NCBI GenBank assembly: GCA_963169695.1
Contig: CAUJDS010000082.1
Location: forward strand, 40,775 to 104,774
Reading direction: 5' to 3'
Origin: Bdellovibrionota bacterium
GTDB taxonomy: Bacteria; Bdellovibrionota; UBA1018; CAUJDS01
Length of the DNA: 64,000 bases
Below are positions 8,384 through 16,319 of this stretch, in pieces. The notes under the pieces were generated by a model, which did no database searches, had not been told where the DNA came from, and saw nothing but the letters and a program-made list of their open reading frames with translations. Numbering within the stretch: the stretch's first letter is position 1; each line of letters starts with the position of its first letter. The position numbers were made by a program, and so were the translations under genes.

Positions 8384-9550
8384 ATGTTTATTACCGATAT
8401 TATTCAAAGAGTCGAATCTCCCGAACGAACTTATCCAAAGGTAGGATTACTTTTTGAATCGACCGGTATTCCTGTTTTCGTAATTGCCACAATGAAACAG
8501 CTGCCTCCTGTTCCAGTAGAAATTCGAGAAGCCGGTCGCATCTTAAAGTTTTTTGGCGATAGACCGCTCCACCCCATGGAGCGGTTGGGTTTGAACTCTG
8601 TATTAGCTTTTTTTGCGGCAGGTGGAACACGTCTTTATTTACTGCCCGTCACTGTCTCGGAGACTTGCTGGAAATCAGGCGGCCAACTCACTGAAGAACT
8701 ACTTGGAAAGGACCTTGGCTTCTTTGACAGAACCGGACTCCATGCGCTTAAAAATTATGAATCTATCGTCGATTTAGTGTGCTTTCCTCAAATTGCAGCT
8801 TGCCTGGAGCCACTTGCCTGCCGTGATTTTTATAGCCGAGCCATCACCGTAGTAAATCAATTCTCAAATTTGTTTCTCCTAGTAGATAGCCCCTTTGAAA
8901 TGGATGAGGATGCCGCAATCGCGTGGCGGCAGCCGCTTACTTCTTCTTCAGCAGCAGCATTCTACCCTTGGATTTCTTATGCAGATAAAGGCTTAATTCC
9001 CGCAAGCGTCGTAGCATCCGCACACCTTCAGATTACGGACCTACAATACGGATTGAGTGAGTCTCCTGCAAATATCCCCATTAAGGGCCCTTTCCATGCT
9101 TCCACTCCCTTGGAGCCAGATCAGATTAAGCGACTCAACCGAGGACGATTGAACGCTCTTTTTTCTAACTTTCAGAAAACCTTGATGATCTGGGGATCAT
9201 GCACCCTTCATTCTGGGGATGATGATCTCGCGCACCTTCAGTATGCTAGAACTGCCCGGGCAATAGAAGATTCGATTAGGAGAATTGCTGAACCCTATCT
9301 GCTGGAACCCAGGACCCAAAGCACTTGCACAGGACTGGAAGAGGATGTGGGTAGTTTTTTTCGCCAGCTTATTGCACAGAAAATTCTCTTTGAAACTCCT
9401 GGCAATGGTCTGCCCTATGAGGTTACTTGCACCTTAGGCAATAGCTCAGAAGCAGGAGCACGAGGCAGATGGGACCAGGCAATCGAAATGCAAATTGGTA
9501 TTTATCTTGAAAAATCGTCCCAGAGACTAGGCTTTGAGATGGCCTTCTGA
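8384..9550 (+). CDS. Divergent contractile-sheath homologue
   Basis: A 388-residue protein that can be aligned by eye with the canonical sheath encoded at 10564-11706 along nearly its full length. Matching blocks are LAFFAAGGTRLYLLPV with VYGFFANGGGKCFICNV; RTGLHALKNYESI with RTGINVFNNIEEI; AAFYPWISY with ACYFPWVKV; and LMIWGSCTLHS with LKVYGARTLAS, followed by the ARTARAIEDSI / VRRLFQIVKQS helix. It lacks the usual N-terminal APGVYT strand and the KAPAN motif, so it may not polymerise in the standard way. It could be a sheath-end or cap protein, or a regulatory subunit. It starts 2 bp after the TolR-like gene and is followed by a gene-free gap. Confidence 0.7.
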   Translation: MFITDIIQRVESPERTYPKVGLLFESTGIPVFVIATMKQLPPVPVEIREAGRILKFFGDRPLHPMERLGLNSVLAFFAAGGTRLYLLPVTVSETCWKSGGQLTEELLGKDLGFFDRTGLHALKNYESIVDLVCFPQIAACLEPLACRDFYSRAITVVNQFSNLFLLVDSPFEMDEDAAIAWRQPLTSSSAAAFYPWISYADKGLIPASVVASAHLQITDLQYGLSESPANIPIKGPFHASTPLEPDQIKRLNRGRLNALFSNFQKTLMIWGSCTLHSGDDDLAHLQYARTARAIEDSIRRIAEPYLLEPRTQSTCTGLEEDVGSFFRQLIAQKILFETPGNGLPYEVTCTLGNSSEAGARGRWDQAIEMQIGIYLEKSSQRLGFEMAF

Positions 9551-9669
9551 ATACATGATTAAATTGATCATTTTATATTCAAAAAAAAGCTGATAAATTG
9601 CCATTTAAGAAAAAATAACTAGCAGCCTTTATAGGTCATCTCATTCCTGTATTTTAATAAAAATGAATG

Positions 9670-9689
9670 ATTACAAATGATTATGTAAT
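9670..9689. repeat. Inverted repeat, possible operator
   Basis: Perfect dyad ATTACA-N8-TGTAAT in the gap upstream of the CIS operon. The arms are 6 bp and the spacer 8 bp, a geometry compatible with a dimeric DNA-binding protein. There is no U-tract, so it is not a terminator. Confidence 0.35.
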
Positions 9690-9742
9690 TTTTTACCCCA
9701 GATTTTTACGGACACTGAAAAGCTGCTATTTCTATAAAATCC

Positions 9743-9764
9743 GACTGTTTTAATTAAAAAAGTC
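9743..9764. repeat. AT-rich 22-bp inverted repeat, possible operator
   Basis: GACT at 9743-9746 and AGTC at 9761-9764 flank the 12-bp perfect palindrome TTTTAATTAAAA (9748-9759), with a single mismatched pair between them. It lies about 160 bp upstream of the first gene of the main CIS operon. Confidence 0.35.
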
Positions 9765-9922
9765 AGGTATTTGAGTGGACATGGGCTGTCGATTAGGTTA
9801 ATCAAGTGTCGTAACGCTGCGTGCAGAAAATGCTGTTCGCGGCGTCGCTGATTTAAACCGACTGAACCATCTGCGCCAAAAGTGGTACCGGTGGAAGTCA
9901 AAAAGTGCCAGAAGACGGGAAA

Positions 9923-10567
9923 ATGAATTCTACTTCGTTTGTAGGAATGACCACCAACAATATCATCGAATTTTTACAGGATGAGTTCCAGGGCAACAAG
10001 CTTTTCCCAAAGGTTTCTTTTATCCAAGGTTTGCCGGCAAGCGATGGTTCAAATACCCCTCCCTCTCGAAAAGGCCTTTTTTCCTTCCTAAGTGGTGATG
10101 GAGCAACTCCTTTGCACCTCACTCCCTATTCTGTTCAACGAGCCAAAGAGGGAAGAGCAACGACGCGGACAGAACATACCTCACCTGCCAGAAATGACCG
10201 CACCGCAGTCGTTACCAAAAATCCTGAATCCTACCTCATCAAGTACCTTATCGTTGGCCCCTCAGTTGTTTCAGAGGAGGGCCAAAGAGTACTGAGCGCG
10301 CTGATCTCAATTTTATTTGATCGTCAGTCCCTCAAATTAATCATTGATGGTTCTGAGGAAGAAATACGGCTTCTAGAACCCGTCACTCAATCCGATTCCC
10401 TTGCTTCAGATTTACTAAGAGAACATCAAATTGCGCGAGCGCCTCTCTATACTTTCTATGCTCAGGTTCAAATTGAATCTGGGCGGCAGCTTGCCGCCGA
10501 TTCGTATGTCAAAACTCGAAACCTTTCTGTTTCAACGACTCAACAGCCATTAGGAGGATCACTATGA
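9923..10567 (+). CDS. DUF4255/Pvc16-like tail terminator protein
   Basis: ATG 9923, preceded by GGGA, is preferred; the frame also has GTG 9905 and ATG 9947. The product has about 214 residues. After a variable N-terminal third comes a core with LIKYLIVGP...GQRVLSALISILFDRQSLKLII...ASDLLREHQIARAPLYTFYAQVQIES. This matches the DUF4255 pattern (a YLLTFYG-like strand, a LLG-x-x-LHDRP helix, a final PSLxYxVxV strand). DUF4255/Pvc16 proteins cap the distal end of the tube and sheath in phage-tail-like particles. Position just before the sheath gene, with ATGA overlap, supports this. The similarity is judged by eye and could be wrong. Confidence 0.55.
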   Translation: MNSTSFVGMTTNNIIEFLQDEFQGNKLFPKVSFIQGLPASDGSNTPPSRKGLFSFLSGDGATPLHLTPYSVQRAKEGRATTRTEHTSPARNDRTAVVTKNPESYLIKYLIVGPSVVSEEGQRVLSALISILFDRQSLKLIIDGSEEEIRLLEPVTQSDSLASDLLREHQIARAPLYTFYAQVQIESGRQLAADSYVKTRNLSVSTTQQPLGGSL

Positions 10568-11706
10568 GTCAATTCCAAGCCCCAGGAGTCTATACAAGTA
10601 TCAAGTCCAGTGGGAATAAGCCCATTGAGAGCGTAGGTACATCCACCGCAGCTTTTATTGGTCAGAGCAACGTAGGCCCTGTCAATCAGGCAACGCTCGT
10701 CACAAGTTGGGCGCAGTATGAGAAGCATTTTGGGTCCTACAAAGATTCAAAGTATTTAGCTCACGCTGTCTACGGCTTTTTCGCCAATGGCGGAGGCAAG
10801 TGCTTTATCTGTAACGTCGGGCCAGAGAAAGAATTGCAGACAGACGGCGATCTCACCGCTCTCGTTATGGGCGAAGACAAGGGCCCTGCACTTCGAACTG
10901 GTATCAATGTTTTCAATAATATTGAAGAAATTAGCCTCGTATCTGCACCAGGCCTAACGAGTCCAGAGATACAAAATATCGTTATCGAACATTGTGAGAA
11001 ACTAGGCGATCGATTTGCTGTATTGGACTGCGAAGAAGAACTTAAAACAGGTATTGACCAAATGGCTCGACCCCGAGCAACCAACGAAGGTGCTTGCTAC
11101 TTCCCATGGGTCAAGGTCTACGATCCCGTCAAAAAGGAGAACGTTTACCAACCACCATCCGGCTTCGTTTGCGGACTCTACTCACGAGTGGATACGGAAC
11201 GAGGAGTCCACAAAGCGCCTGCCAATGAGGTGCTTCGCGGTATCACTGGACTTCGCTACACTTTGACTCGCGAGGAACAAACCCTTCTCAATCCGAGGGG
11301 CATCAATCTCATTCGTGATTTTGGTGATGCCGGACTCAAGGTCTATGGCGCTCGGACGCTCGCATCTGATCCGGAGTGGAAGTACATTAACGTCAGAAGA
11401 CTCTTCCAGATTGTTAAGCAGTCCGTTCAAAAAGGGACGGATTGGGCAGTCTTCGAACCCAACAACCAGACCCTATGGGGAAACATCAAGCGAAACATCG
11501 CAGCGTACCTCAAAGGTGTTTGGCAAAAAGAGGCCTTGGTTGGATCAACGCCAGAAGAAGCTTTTTATGTCGTGTGTGATCAGACGAATAACTCGCCCGA
11601 ATCCATCGACCTAGGAATTTTGAATGTTGATATTGGAATCGCTCCGGTGAAACCGGCCGAGTTCATTAGCATCAGCATCCAACAAAAAATTGAAATGGAA
11701 AGTTAA
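10564..11706 (+). CDS. Contractile sheath protein (Pvc2/Afp2, gp18-like)
   Basis: A 380-residue canonical sheath subunit. It begins FQAPGVYTSIKSSGNKPIESVGTSTAAFIG, a match to phage and eCIS sheaths. It then shows VYGFFANGGGKCFICNV, FPWVKVYDP...PPSGFVCGLYSRVDTERGVHKAPAN, INLIRDFGDAGLKVYGARTL, and YINVRRLFQIVKQSVQKGTDWAVFEPNN, and ends in IDLGILNVDIGIAPVKPAEFISISIQQ, where the C-terminal linker strand is expected. Subunits stack around the tube and contract to drive it forward. There is no large insertion, so the sheath is of minimal size. It is preceded by AGGAGG and followed by the tube gene after 34 bp. Confidence 0.95.
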   Translation: MSQFQAPGVYTSIKSSGNKPIESVGTSTAAFIGQSNVGPVNQATLVTSWAQYEKHFGSYKDSKYLAHAVYGFFANGGGKCFICNVGPEKELQTDGDLTALVMGEDKGPALRTGINVFNNIEEISLVSAPGLTSPEIQNIVIEHCEKLGDRFAVLDCEEELKTGIDQMARPRATNEGACYFPWVKVYDPVKKENVYQPPSGFVCGLYSRVDTERGVHKAPANEVLRGITGLRYTLTREEQTLLNPRGINLIRDFGDAGLKVYGARTLASDPEWKYINVRRLFQIVKQSVQKGTDWAVFEPNNQTLWGNIKRNIAAYLKGVWQKEALVGSTPEEAFYVVCDQTNNSPESIDLGILNVDIGIAPVKPAEFISISIQQKIEMES

Positions 11707-11740
11707 CCTCATTTCAATTCAATCATAAAAGGAGAGAAAA

Positions 11741-12166
11741 ATGTCCGATTCTTTTTTTTCAGTAGCATCGTTTTCAGTAGACCTTGATGGAATGAAAGCA
11801 ACCAGTTTTGATGAAGTCGACGGACTCGAAATCGAAATTGAAGCTCTCGAGTTCCAAGATGGAAAAGCAGACACCCAGAAGACTCGCAAAGGTCGAACGC
11901 GCGTTCGCGATTTGATTTTGCGACGTGGCTTCAAAGGTGACAAAGAGCTCTTTACTTGGATCAAAAATTGCCAAGATGGAACACCAGAGAAGAAGAATGG
12001 CTCCGTCATCCTCAAAGACGATGCGGGCAAAGAAGTTTGCCGAATCAATTTTGAAGGCGCTTGGCCTACTCGGTACCGACTTCCTCAGTTCTCAACCGTC
12101 AATAGCAACCAAGTTGCTATGGAAGAGATTCATCTGAATGTCGAGAAAATCGAATTAGCTAGCTGA
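11741..12166 (+). CDS. Inner tube protein (Hcp/gp19-like, Pvc1-type)
   Basis: A 141-residue tube subunit preceded by a strong AGGAGAG Shine-Dalgarno sequence. The N-terminus FFSVASFSVDLDGMKATSFDEVDGLEIEIEALEF and the C-terminal part CRINFEGAWPTRYRLPQF...VAMEEIHLNVEKIELA match the tail-tube family: a self-complementary barrel ending in a strand that packs on the next ring. It forms the hollow tube propelled by the sheath. The gene is followed by a strong hairpin, which may keep sheath and tube at higher levels than the downstream baseplate genes. Confidence 0.93.
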   Translation: MSDSFFSVASFSVDLDGMKATSFDEVDGLEIEIEALEFQDGKADTQKTRKGRTRVRDLILRRGFKGDKELFTWIKNCQDGTPEKKNGSVILKDDAGKEVCRINFEGAWPTRYRLPQFSTVNSNQVAMEEIHLNVEKIELAS

Positions 12167-12179
12167 TATTGAAATGACA

Positions 12180-12211
12180 GCGCCTCGAATAGTTCAGGCT
12201 ATTCGAGGCGC
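12180..12211 (+). terminator. Perfect 13-bp hairpin after the tube gene (attenuator or mRNA stabiliser)
   Basis: Arms GCGCCTCGAATAG (12180-12192) and CTATTCGAGGCGC (12199-12211) pair perfectly around the 6-nt loop TTCAGG. No run of T follows, so full intrinsic termination is unlikely. Partial termination or protection of the upstream sheath-tube mRNA from 3' exonucleases is more plausible. Confidence 0.6.
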
Positions 12212-12256
12212 CATTCAACAACAGGAATCATTCGAAAGTGAAAGGAGGAAATAAGA

Positions 12257-13798
12257 ATGGGAATCAAGGAAACACAAGAGCAGCTAGATGTACTTATTCG
12301 TGCCCGCTATCCCCTTATCTATTGTACCTCCTACGAAGAAGCACGCGTTGAAGAGACACTAAAGGTCATCTGCCAAAAAAGAGAAGCACTCTTACTCGTT
12401 TGGACTCGCACCCGTGGATTTATCAATATTTCTAACGGAAAATCATTTGAAAATACACTTACTCCAGATAAAGCTCTTCACTTCATTTCAGAACATGAAG
12501 GAAAAGTTTGCTACCTTCTCAAAGATTTTCATCCTTATTTGAAAGATCCATTTATCGTACGCTCTTTGCGTGATCTTTCTTCATCTATACCTAAGACGCG
12601 TAAAAATATTGTTCTCCTTTCTCCTAGTGCCACCATTCCGCCTGAACTCTCAAAAGAAATGGCTATTATTGATTTTCCGCTTCCAGGAAAAGAAGAAATC
12701 AGAGCTATCTATGATGGAAGCATCTTAAGTAGCGGCATTAAGGAAACAAAAGGCGTTTCAATTAATCTCGATGAACTCATTGAGGCAGCTAGAGGTTTAA
12801 CGGAAGAAGAAGTAGCCAATGTATTTGCTAAGTCTCTTATAAGTCATCATGAAATACAGGTGGACGAAATTCTTGCTGAAAAAAAACAAATTGTACAGAA
12901 ATCTGGAATTCTGGATTTCATCAAAGTCCAAAAGGACTTTAGTGCGATAGGTGGTTTGGAAAACCTAAAAGCATGGCTTGAAAGAAGAAAGGCCGGTTTT
13001 TCAGCCAAAGCAAGGGACCTAGGACTGCCTACTCCAAAAGGAATGCTGCTCATTGGATTGCCTGGTTGTGGAAAGTCCTTAACCGCAGTCTGCACCAGTG
13101 CAGCATGGAAAATGCCTCTTCTTCGCCTTGATATGGGAAAGATATTCAGCGGACTTGTAGGATCTTCTGAAGAAAATATGCGAGCAGCCATCAAAACAGC
13201 CGAAGGAGTTGCGCCTTGCATTCTTTGGATTGACGAAATCGAAAAGGGATTTTCGGGACAAGAATCCAGCGGGTCAAGTGATGGTGGTACAACCTCACGA
13301 GTCTTCGGAACCTTTCTGACCTGGATGCAAGAAAAAGAAGCACCTGTTTTTGTTTTGGCTACTGCCAACAATATTGCAGGCCTGCCGCCGGAAATGCTAC
13401 GAAAAGGTCGATTTGATGAAATTTTTTTCGTAGATGCGCCTTCTGGAAAAGAAAGAATGGACATCATCCACATTCATCTCGAAAAAAGAAAATGGGGCAT
13501 TTCGGATTTTGACTCGAATGAGCTAACCAAGGCGACGGAAGGATTCACAGGCGCCGAATTAGAGCAGGGAATAATTGATGCGCAATACGAAGCACTTTTT
13601 CAAGAAGAGCCATTGGGTCTCAAACACTTAGTGAGTTCCTTTAATCGTACCGTTCCGCTGTCTAAGACTATGGGTGCAAAAATTGCTGAAGTCAGAGAAT
13701 GGGCAAAAGACCGCGCCGTGCAGGCATCTCTCAGCAATAAGACAGGAGACCCATCCAACTTGGCCGGAGAATCCAAACGCGTCATTGAACTAAGGTAG
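12257..13798 (+). CDS. Ycf46-like AAA+ ATPase
   Basis: A 513-residue protein. The N-terminal domain (1-215) begins [21 protein letters not shown]...[10 protein letters not shown], the Ycf46-type non-catalytic domain. The AAA+ core (about 225-480) has Walker A GLPGCGKS at 267-274, Walker B ILWIDEIE at 322-329, sensor-1 Asn in ATANN near 371, and arginine fingers in [11 protein letters not shown] (Arg382 and Arg385). All catalytic residues look intact. Ycf46 is conserved in cyanobacteria and plastids with poorly defined function. Here it is followed by its usual companions DUF1257 and DUF2997. A strong AGGAGG lies 9 nt upstream of the ATG. It is distinct from the Pvc15-type AAA+ protein further downstream. 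Remodelling or recycling of the machine is an inference. Confidence 0.85.
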   Translation: MGIKETQEQLDVLIRARYPLIYCTSYEEARVEETLKVICQKREALLLVWTRTRGFINISNGKSFENTLTPDKALHFISEHEGKVCYLLKDFHPYLKDPFIVRSLRDLSSSIPKTRKNIVLLSPSATIPPELSKEMAIIDFPLPGKEEIRAIYDGSILSSGIKETKGVSINLDELIEAARGLTEEEVANVFAKSLISHHEIQVDEILAEKKQIVQKSGILDFIKVQKDFSAIGGLENLKAWLERRKAGFSAKARDLGLPTPKGMLLIGLPGCGKSLTAVCTSAAWKMPLLRLDMGKIFSGLVGSSEENMRAAIKTAEGVAPCILWIDEIEKGFSGQESSGSSDGGTTSRVFGTFLTWMQEKEAPVFVLATANNIAGLPPEMLRKGRFDEIFFVDAPSGKERMDIIHIHLEKRKWGISDFDSNELTKATEGFTGAELEQGIIDAQYEALFQEEPLGLKHLVSSFNRTVPLSKTMGAKIAEVREWAKDRAVQASLSNKTGDPSNLAGESKRVIELR

Positions 13799-13806
13799 GA
13801 GGAACG

Positions 13807-14202
13807 ATGTCTCATTTTACTGAAGTGAAAACCGAAATTAAAGATAAGGAATCTCTAAAAAAGGCTCTAACAAAGTTAGGGATCGAATTTCAACACTCTG
13901 ACCAAGGACTAGCAGTTCGAGGATTTTACGGTGATTCCATTAAAGCGGAGTTCTGTTTAACCGCAAAAGGGAACTACGATATCGGATTAAAGCTCAATGA
14001 AGACGGCTGTTACGAGTTAATTGCAGATTGGTCATCCCTCGCTCACCTCGGAATTGATCAGGAGACCTATGTCAACCAACTGAAGCAGAAGTATGCCCAC
14101 GTACAGTTGATTGACAAGCTCAATGACCAGGGTTTCCAGGTAGAGGAAGAGACTTTATCCGAAGACGGATCCATACAACTTACCGTTTCGCAGTGGAGAT
14201 AG
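13807..14202 (+). CDS. DUF1257 (Ycf35-like) protein
   Basis: A 131-residue protein starting MSHFTEVKTEIKDKESLKKALTKLGI, the signature opening of DUF1257/Ycf35. The middle NYDIGLKLNEDGCYELIADWSSL and the closing VQLIDKLNDQGFQVEEETLSEDGSIQLTV also fit the family. The function is unknown in plastids and bacteria. Translation starts 6 nt after AGGAGG, 8 bp after the AAA+ stop. The genes AAA+ (Ycf46), DUF1257 and DUF2997 form a recurring neighbourhood in cyanobacteria, so their presence in a contractile-system operon is notable. Confidence 0.85.
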   Translation: MSHFTEVKTEIKDKESLKKALTKLGIEFQHSDQGLAVRGFYGDSIKAEFCLTAKGNYDIGLKLNEDGCYELIADWSSLAHLGIDQETYVNQLKQKYAHVQLIDKLNDQGFQVEEETLSEDGSIQLTVSQWR

Positions 14203-14208
14203 AAACTT

Positions 14209-14403
14209 ATGAAGAGAGAACTCAAAGTGATCATTCGCCCCGACGGAACAGTACAGCTTGATGTTCAAGGCGCCCTAGGGACATCCTGTAAGGATTTTAC
14301 TGCCGACTTAGAATCGGCAATCGGCTCGGTTACAGAAAGAACACTCAAAGAGACCTATTATCAAGAAGCTACAGACAGCGAGGAACTTCGTCAAAATGAC
14401 TAG
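14209..14403 (+). CDS. DUF2997 small protein
   Basis: A 64-residue protein with the DUF2997 pattern: VIIRPDGTVQLDVQGALGTSC, an internal KDFTADLESAIGSV helix, and a tail ending KETYYQEA. A single Cys (residue 27) sits in the GxxCxDxT-like turn conserved in the family. The function is unknown. It follows DUF1257 after 6 bp and overlaps the radical SAM gene by 8 bp. Its size and position make it a possible substrate or adaptor of the neighbouring radical SAM enzyme; this is speculation. Confidence 0.8.
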   Translation: MKRELKVIIRPDGTVQLDVQGALGTSCKDFTADLESAIGSVTERTLKETYYQEATDSEELRQND

Positions 14404-15274
14404 TTCTCCAACTTTCGTCAGCGCTAGAAACAAATCCTATGTCTCTATTTCGAGACAAGGCAGTCTGGTGCTTTCGGACAGTTGGGATTCGCGATTCACT
14501 GGACAAATATTGGTAGGCAATCCCTCCAGAGATTTTCCAATCGGACTCGTAGACTTTGGAATATTGCATGGGGAAGAGCCAGAAGTCTCTGGACCCCCTT
14601 CCCAAAAAAAAGGCGCCGGCACTATTTATATTCATGGATGTTTACTAAAGTGCACGACATGCTACCAGCCTGAATTCTTTGCTCAGAGAGCAGAAATTTA
14701 TACGGACCCTCAATCGGTAGCTAAGCTACTACTAGAGTTTCAACATAGCGGGGTCCACTCCATCAATTTTGTAGTGTCTTCTTACAACCCATGGGTGCTC
14801 AAGGCCATAAAGCTCAGCCGGGCCATGGGACTGTCGATTCCGGTGGTTTATAAATTTTCTGGCGCAATGTCTGTCTTCGAAGCAAAGAATCTTATCAGTC
14901 ATGTTCAATTGTTTTCAGCGGATTTCAAAGGGATCACTGAAGGAGGCTTGGCTGCTCATGGGCTCAATCGGGAATACGAAACTAGAACTTCTGAAGTGCT
15001 TCGATACCTACTCAAAAATGACCAGACCGTCATGATTCGATACCTGATTGTTCCTACGCTAACTAAACACTGGCGAGAAGTTGATGAAATCATCAGGTCA
15101 CTCCAGCTTTACCGTTACAAAAAGTCAAAGCTTTCAATACTTACTCAGTATTGGAATCCGAGTACCCGCACTATTGTTGGAGCGCCACTAAGCGAAATTG
15201 AAGAGATTCGAGCTATTTGCAAGTTTTATGATGTAGCGACCCTCTATCAGAAAGATGGCATTTATGTTGGTTGA
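14396..15274 (+). CDS. PflX-like radical SAM protein
   Basis: A 292-residue protein with a CX3CX2C cluster motif (Cys82, Cys86, Cys89 in GCLLKCTTC), which binds the [4Fe-4S] cluster that cleaves S-adenosylmethionine. Downstream it follows the PflX/activase-like pattern: FQHSGVHSINFVVSSYN, GLSIPVVYKFSGAMS, LFSADFKGI, MIRYLIVPT, LSILTQYWNPS. The N-terminal 70 residues are a lineage-specific extension. Relatives activate glycyl-radical enzymes or act on unknown substrates. No glycyl-radical enzyme is in the window, so the target may be one of the neighbours. The start overlaps DUF2997 and the stop overlaps the hub gene by 20 bp. Confidence 0.85.
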   Translation: MTSSPTFVSARNKSYVSISRQGSLVLSDSWDSRFTGQILVGNPSRDFPIGLVDFGILHGEEPEVSGPPSQKKGAGTIYIHGCLLKCTTCYQPEFFAQRAEIYTDPQSVAKLLLEFQHSGVHSINFVVSSYNPWVLKAIKLSRAMGLSIPVVYKFSGAMSVFEAKNLISHVQLFSADFKGITEGGLAAHGLNREYETRTSEVLRYLLKNDQTVMIRYLIVPTLTKHWREVDEIIRSLQLYRYKKSKLSILTQYWNPSTRTIVGAPLSEIEEIRAICKFYDVATLYQKDGIYVG

Positions 15275-16319
15275 GACTAAGTTTGAGATGAAAGAATTTG
15301 CGTCAGACTCAGCCTCCTTCGAGGTACTTTCCGCAACCATGACCAAATCCTTAAATAAACTTTCGAACCTAGCCTTGGTTCTTAGTTCAACCGCTGACCA
15401 CCATTTATTTAAAGGAGACGCAAAGGATTTCATTCTTCCCACAAAAGTGGCAGTCCAGTCAAAATCCGTCGACTCTTCAGGCAATAAAATAGAATTGCAA
15501 TTGTTTAGGGGATTTTTGGAATCTTATACTGTAGCGTTCCACAATACCTCACTATTGAGTCTCAATTTTATAGATCCCCTTATTGCTTGCGACGAACGAG
15601 ATGACCCTCGCCAATTTCACAAGAAAAGTCTCAAAGAAATCGTAGACCAATTGCTTTCTAACGCCTTTTCTGACGGTCAATCTTTTGGAACGACCTTTGT
15701 TCCGACTCCTCCCAAAGTTGGTTCCGCAACGAACATGGGATCAACTGACTTAGCATTCATTGGCGAGATGGCAAAAAGATACGGCTATGCTTTCTACTAT
15801 AACCATAGCGAAAAGAATAAATTCAGTGCCTGCTTTTTTCGCCCGGACTTCTCTGCCAAAAAGACGCCGATTAACGAGTCTGATCTACTTGAGCCCATTG
15901 TTTTTAAGTCGCGCCTATTCGGTCATCAGGATCATATCACTGTTCATGGTGGTTCCGGCCAACACAAGGAATCCATTTCGAATCATGAAGCTTCTTTGCC
16001 AAACGCCTTCAAACCTAAAAGGTCAGCGAGAAAGGAGATGAAAATCGAATTTTCTTCTCACTATTACATGCCGAATTTTGACAAATCTGACACTCGAGAA
16101 CTTGCCAATTCCCTTCTTATGAATGCGTTGTACGAAGGCGATACTCTTACATTCACTTCTGTATTGCACCTTGAACTAGGCAGTCTTTTTGAGGTCGTAC
16201 CTGACAAGCAGGAAGATAAGACCTTCCAGCGAATGAAAGGCGTCTACCTTCTAAGCTCCGTGGAATCCAAGTACGCTAGAGGAAGTTGGATTCACCGCTA
16301 TACGGGGGTGCGTCCATGA
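15255..16319 (+). CDS. gp27/VgrG-like hub protein (phage late-control D family)
   Basis: A 354-residue protein lacking an OB-fold spike. The opening FEVLSATMTKSLNKLSNLALVL, the middle FLESYTVAFHN...LSLNFIDPLIACDERDD...KKSLKEIVDQLLSNAF, and STDLAFIGEMAKRYGYAFYYNHSEKN resemble the VgrG N-terminal/gpD hub. In that family a search for a short SDL-F-WRL-EREGIxYxF motif is typical; here it reads TDLAFIGEMAKRYGYAFYY. The hub trimer links tube to spike. The matching spike is encoded separately at 24903-25724, as T4 splits gp27 and gp5. ATG 15264 is an alternative start. Confidence 0.75.
   Translation: MAFMLVETKFEMKEFASDSASFEVLSATMTKSLNKLSNLALVLSSTADHHLFKGDAKDFILPTKVAVQSKSVDSSGNKIELQLFRGFLESYTVAFHNTSLLSLNFIDPLIACDERDDPRQFHKKSLKEIVDQLLSNAFSDGQSFGTTFVPTPPKVGSATNMGSTDLAFIGEMAKRYGYAFYYNHSEKNKFSACFFRPDFSAKKTPINESDLLEPIVFKSRLFGHQDHITVHGGSGQHKESISNHEASLPNAFKPKRSARKEMKIEFSSHYYMPNFDKSDTRELANSLLMNALYEGDTLTFTSVLHLELGSLFEVVPDKQEDKTFQRMKGVYLLSSVESKYARGSWIHRYTGVRP

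Larger units (their letters stand above)
9551..9922. other. AT-rich gene-free gap before the main CIS operon
   Basis: No convincing gene lies in these roughly 370 bases. The first two thirds are very AT-rich and hold two dyads: a perfect 6-bp arm inverted repeat ATTACA-N8-TGTAAT at 9670-9689, and a 22-bp near-perfect inverted repeat at 9743-9764 centred on the palindrome TTTTAATTAAAA (9748-9759). These are candidate operator or nucleoid-protein sites. The main CIS promoter probably lies here, but no pair of -35/-10 boxes stands out. Confidence 0.5.

Noticed and set aside
9743..9764. Terminator of the first sheath gene
   Set aside because: The stem is almost all A-T and is not followed by a T-run on the plus strand.
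12257..13798. FtsH or ClpV call for the first AAA+ protein
   Set aside because: It has no protease domain or second AAA+ domain. The N-terminal domain and DUF1257/DUF2997 neighbours match Ycf46.
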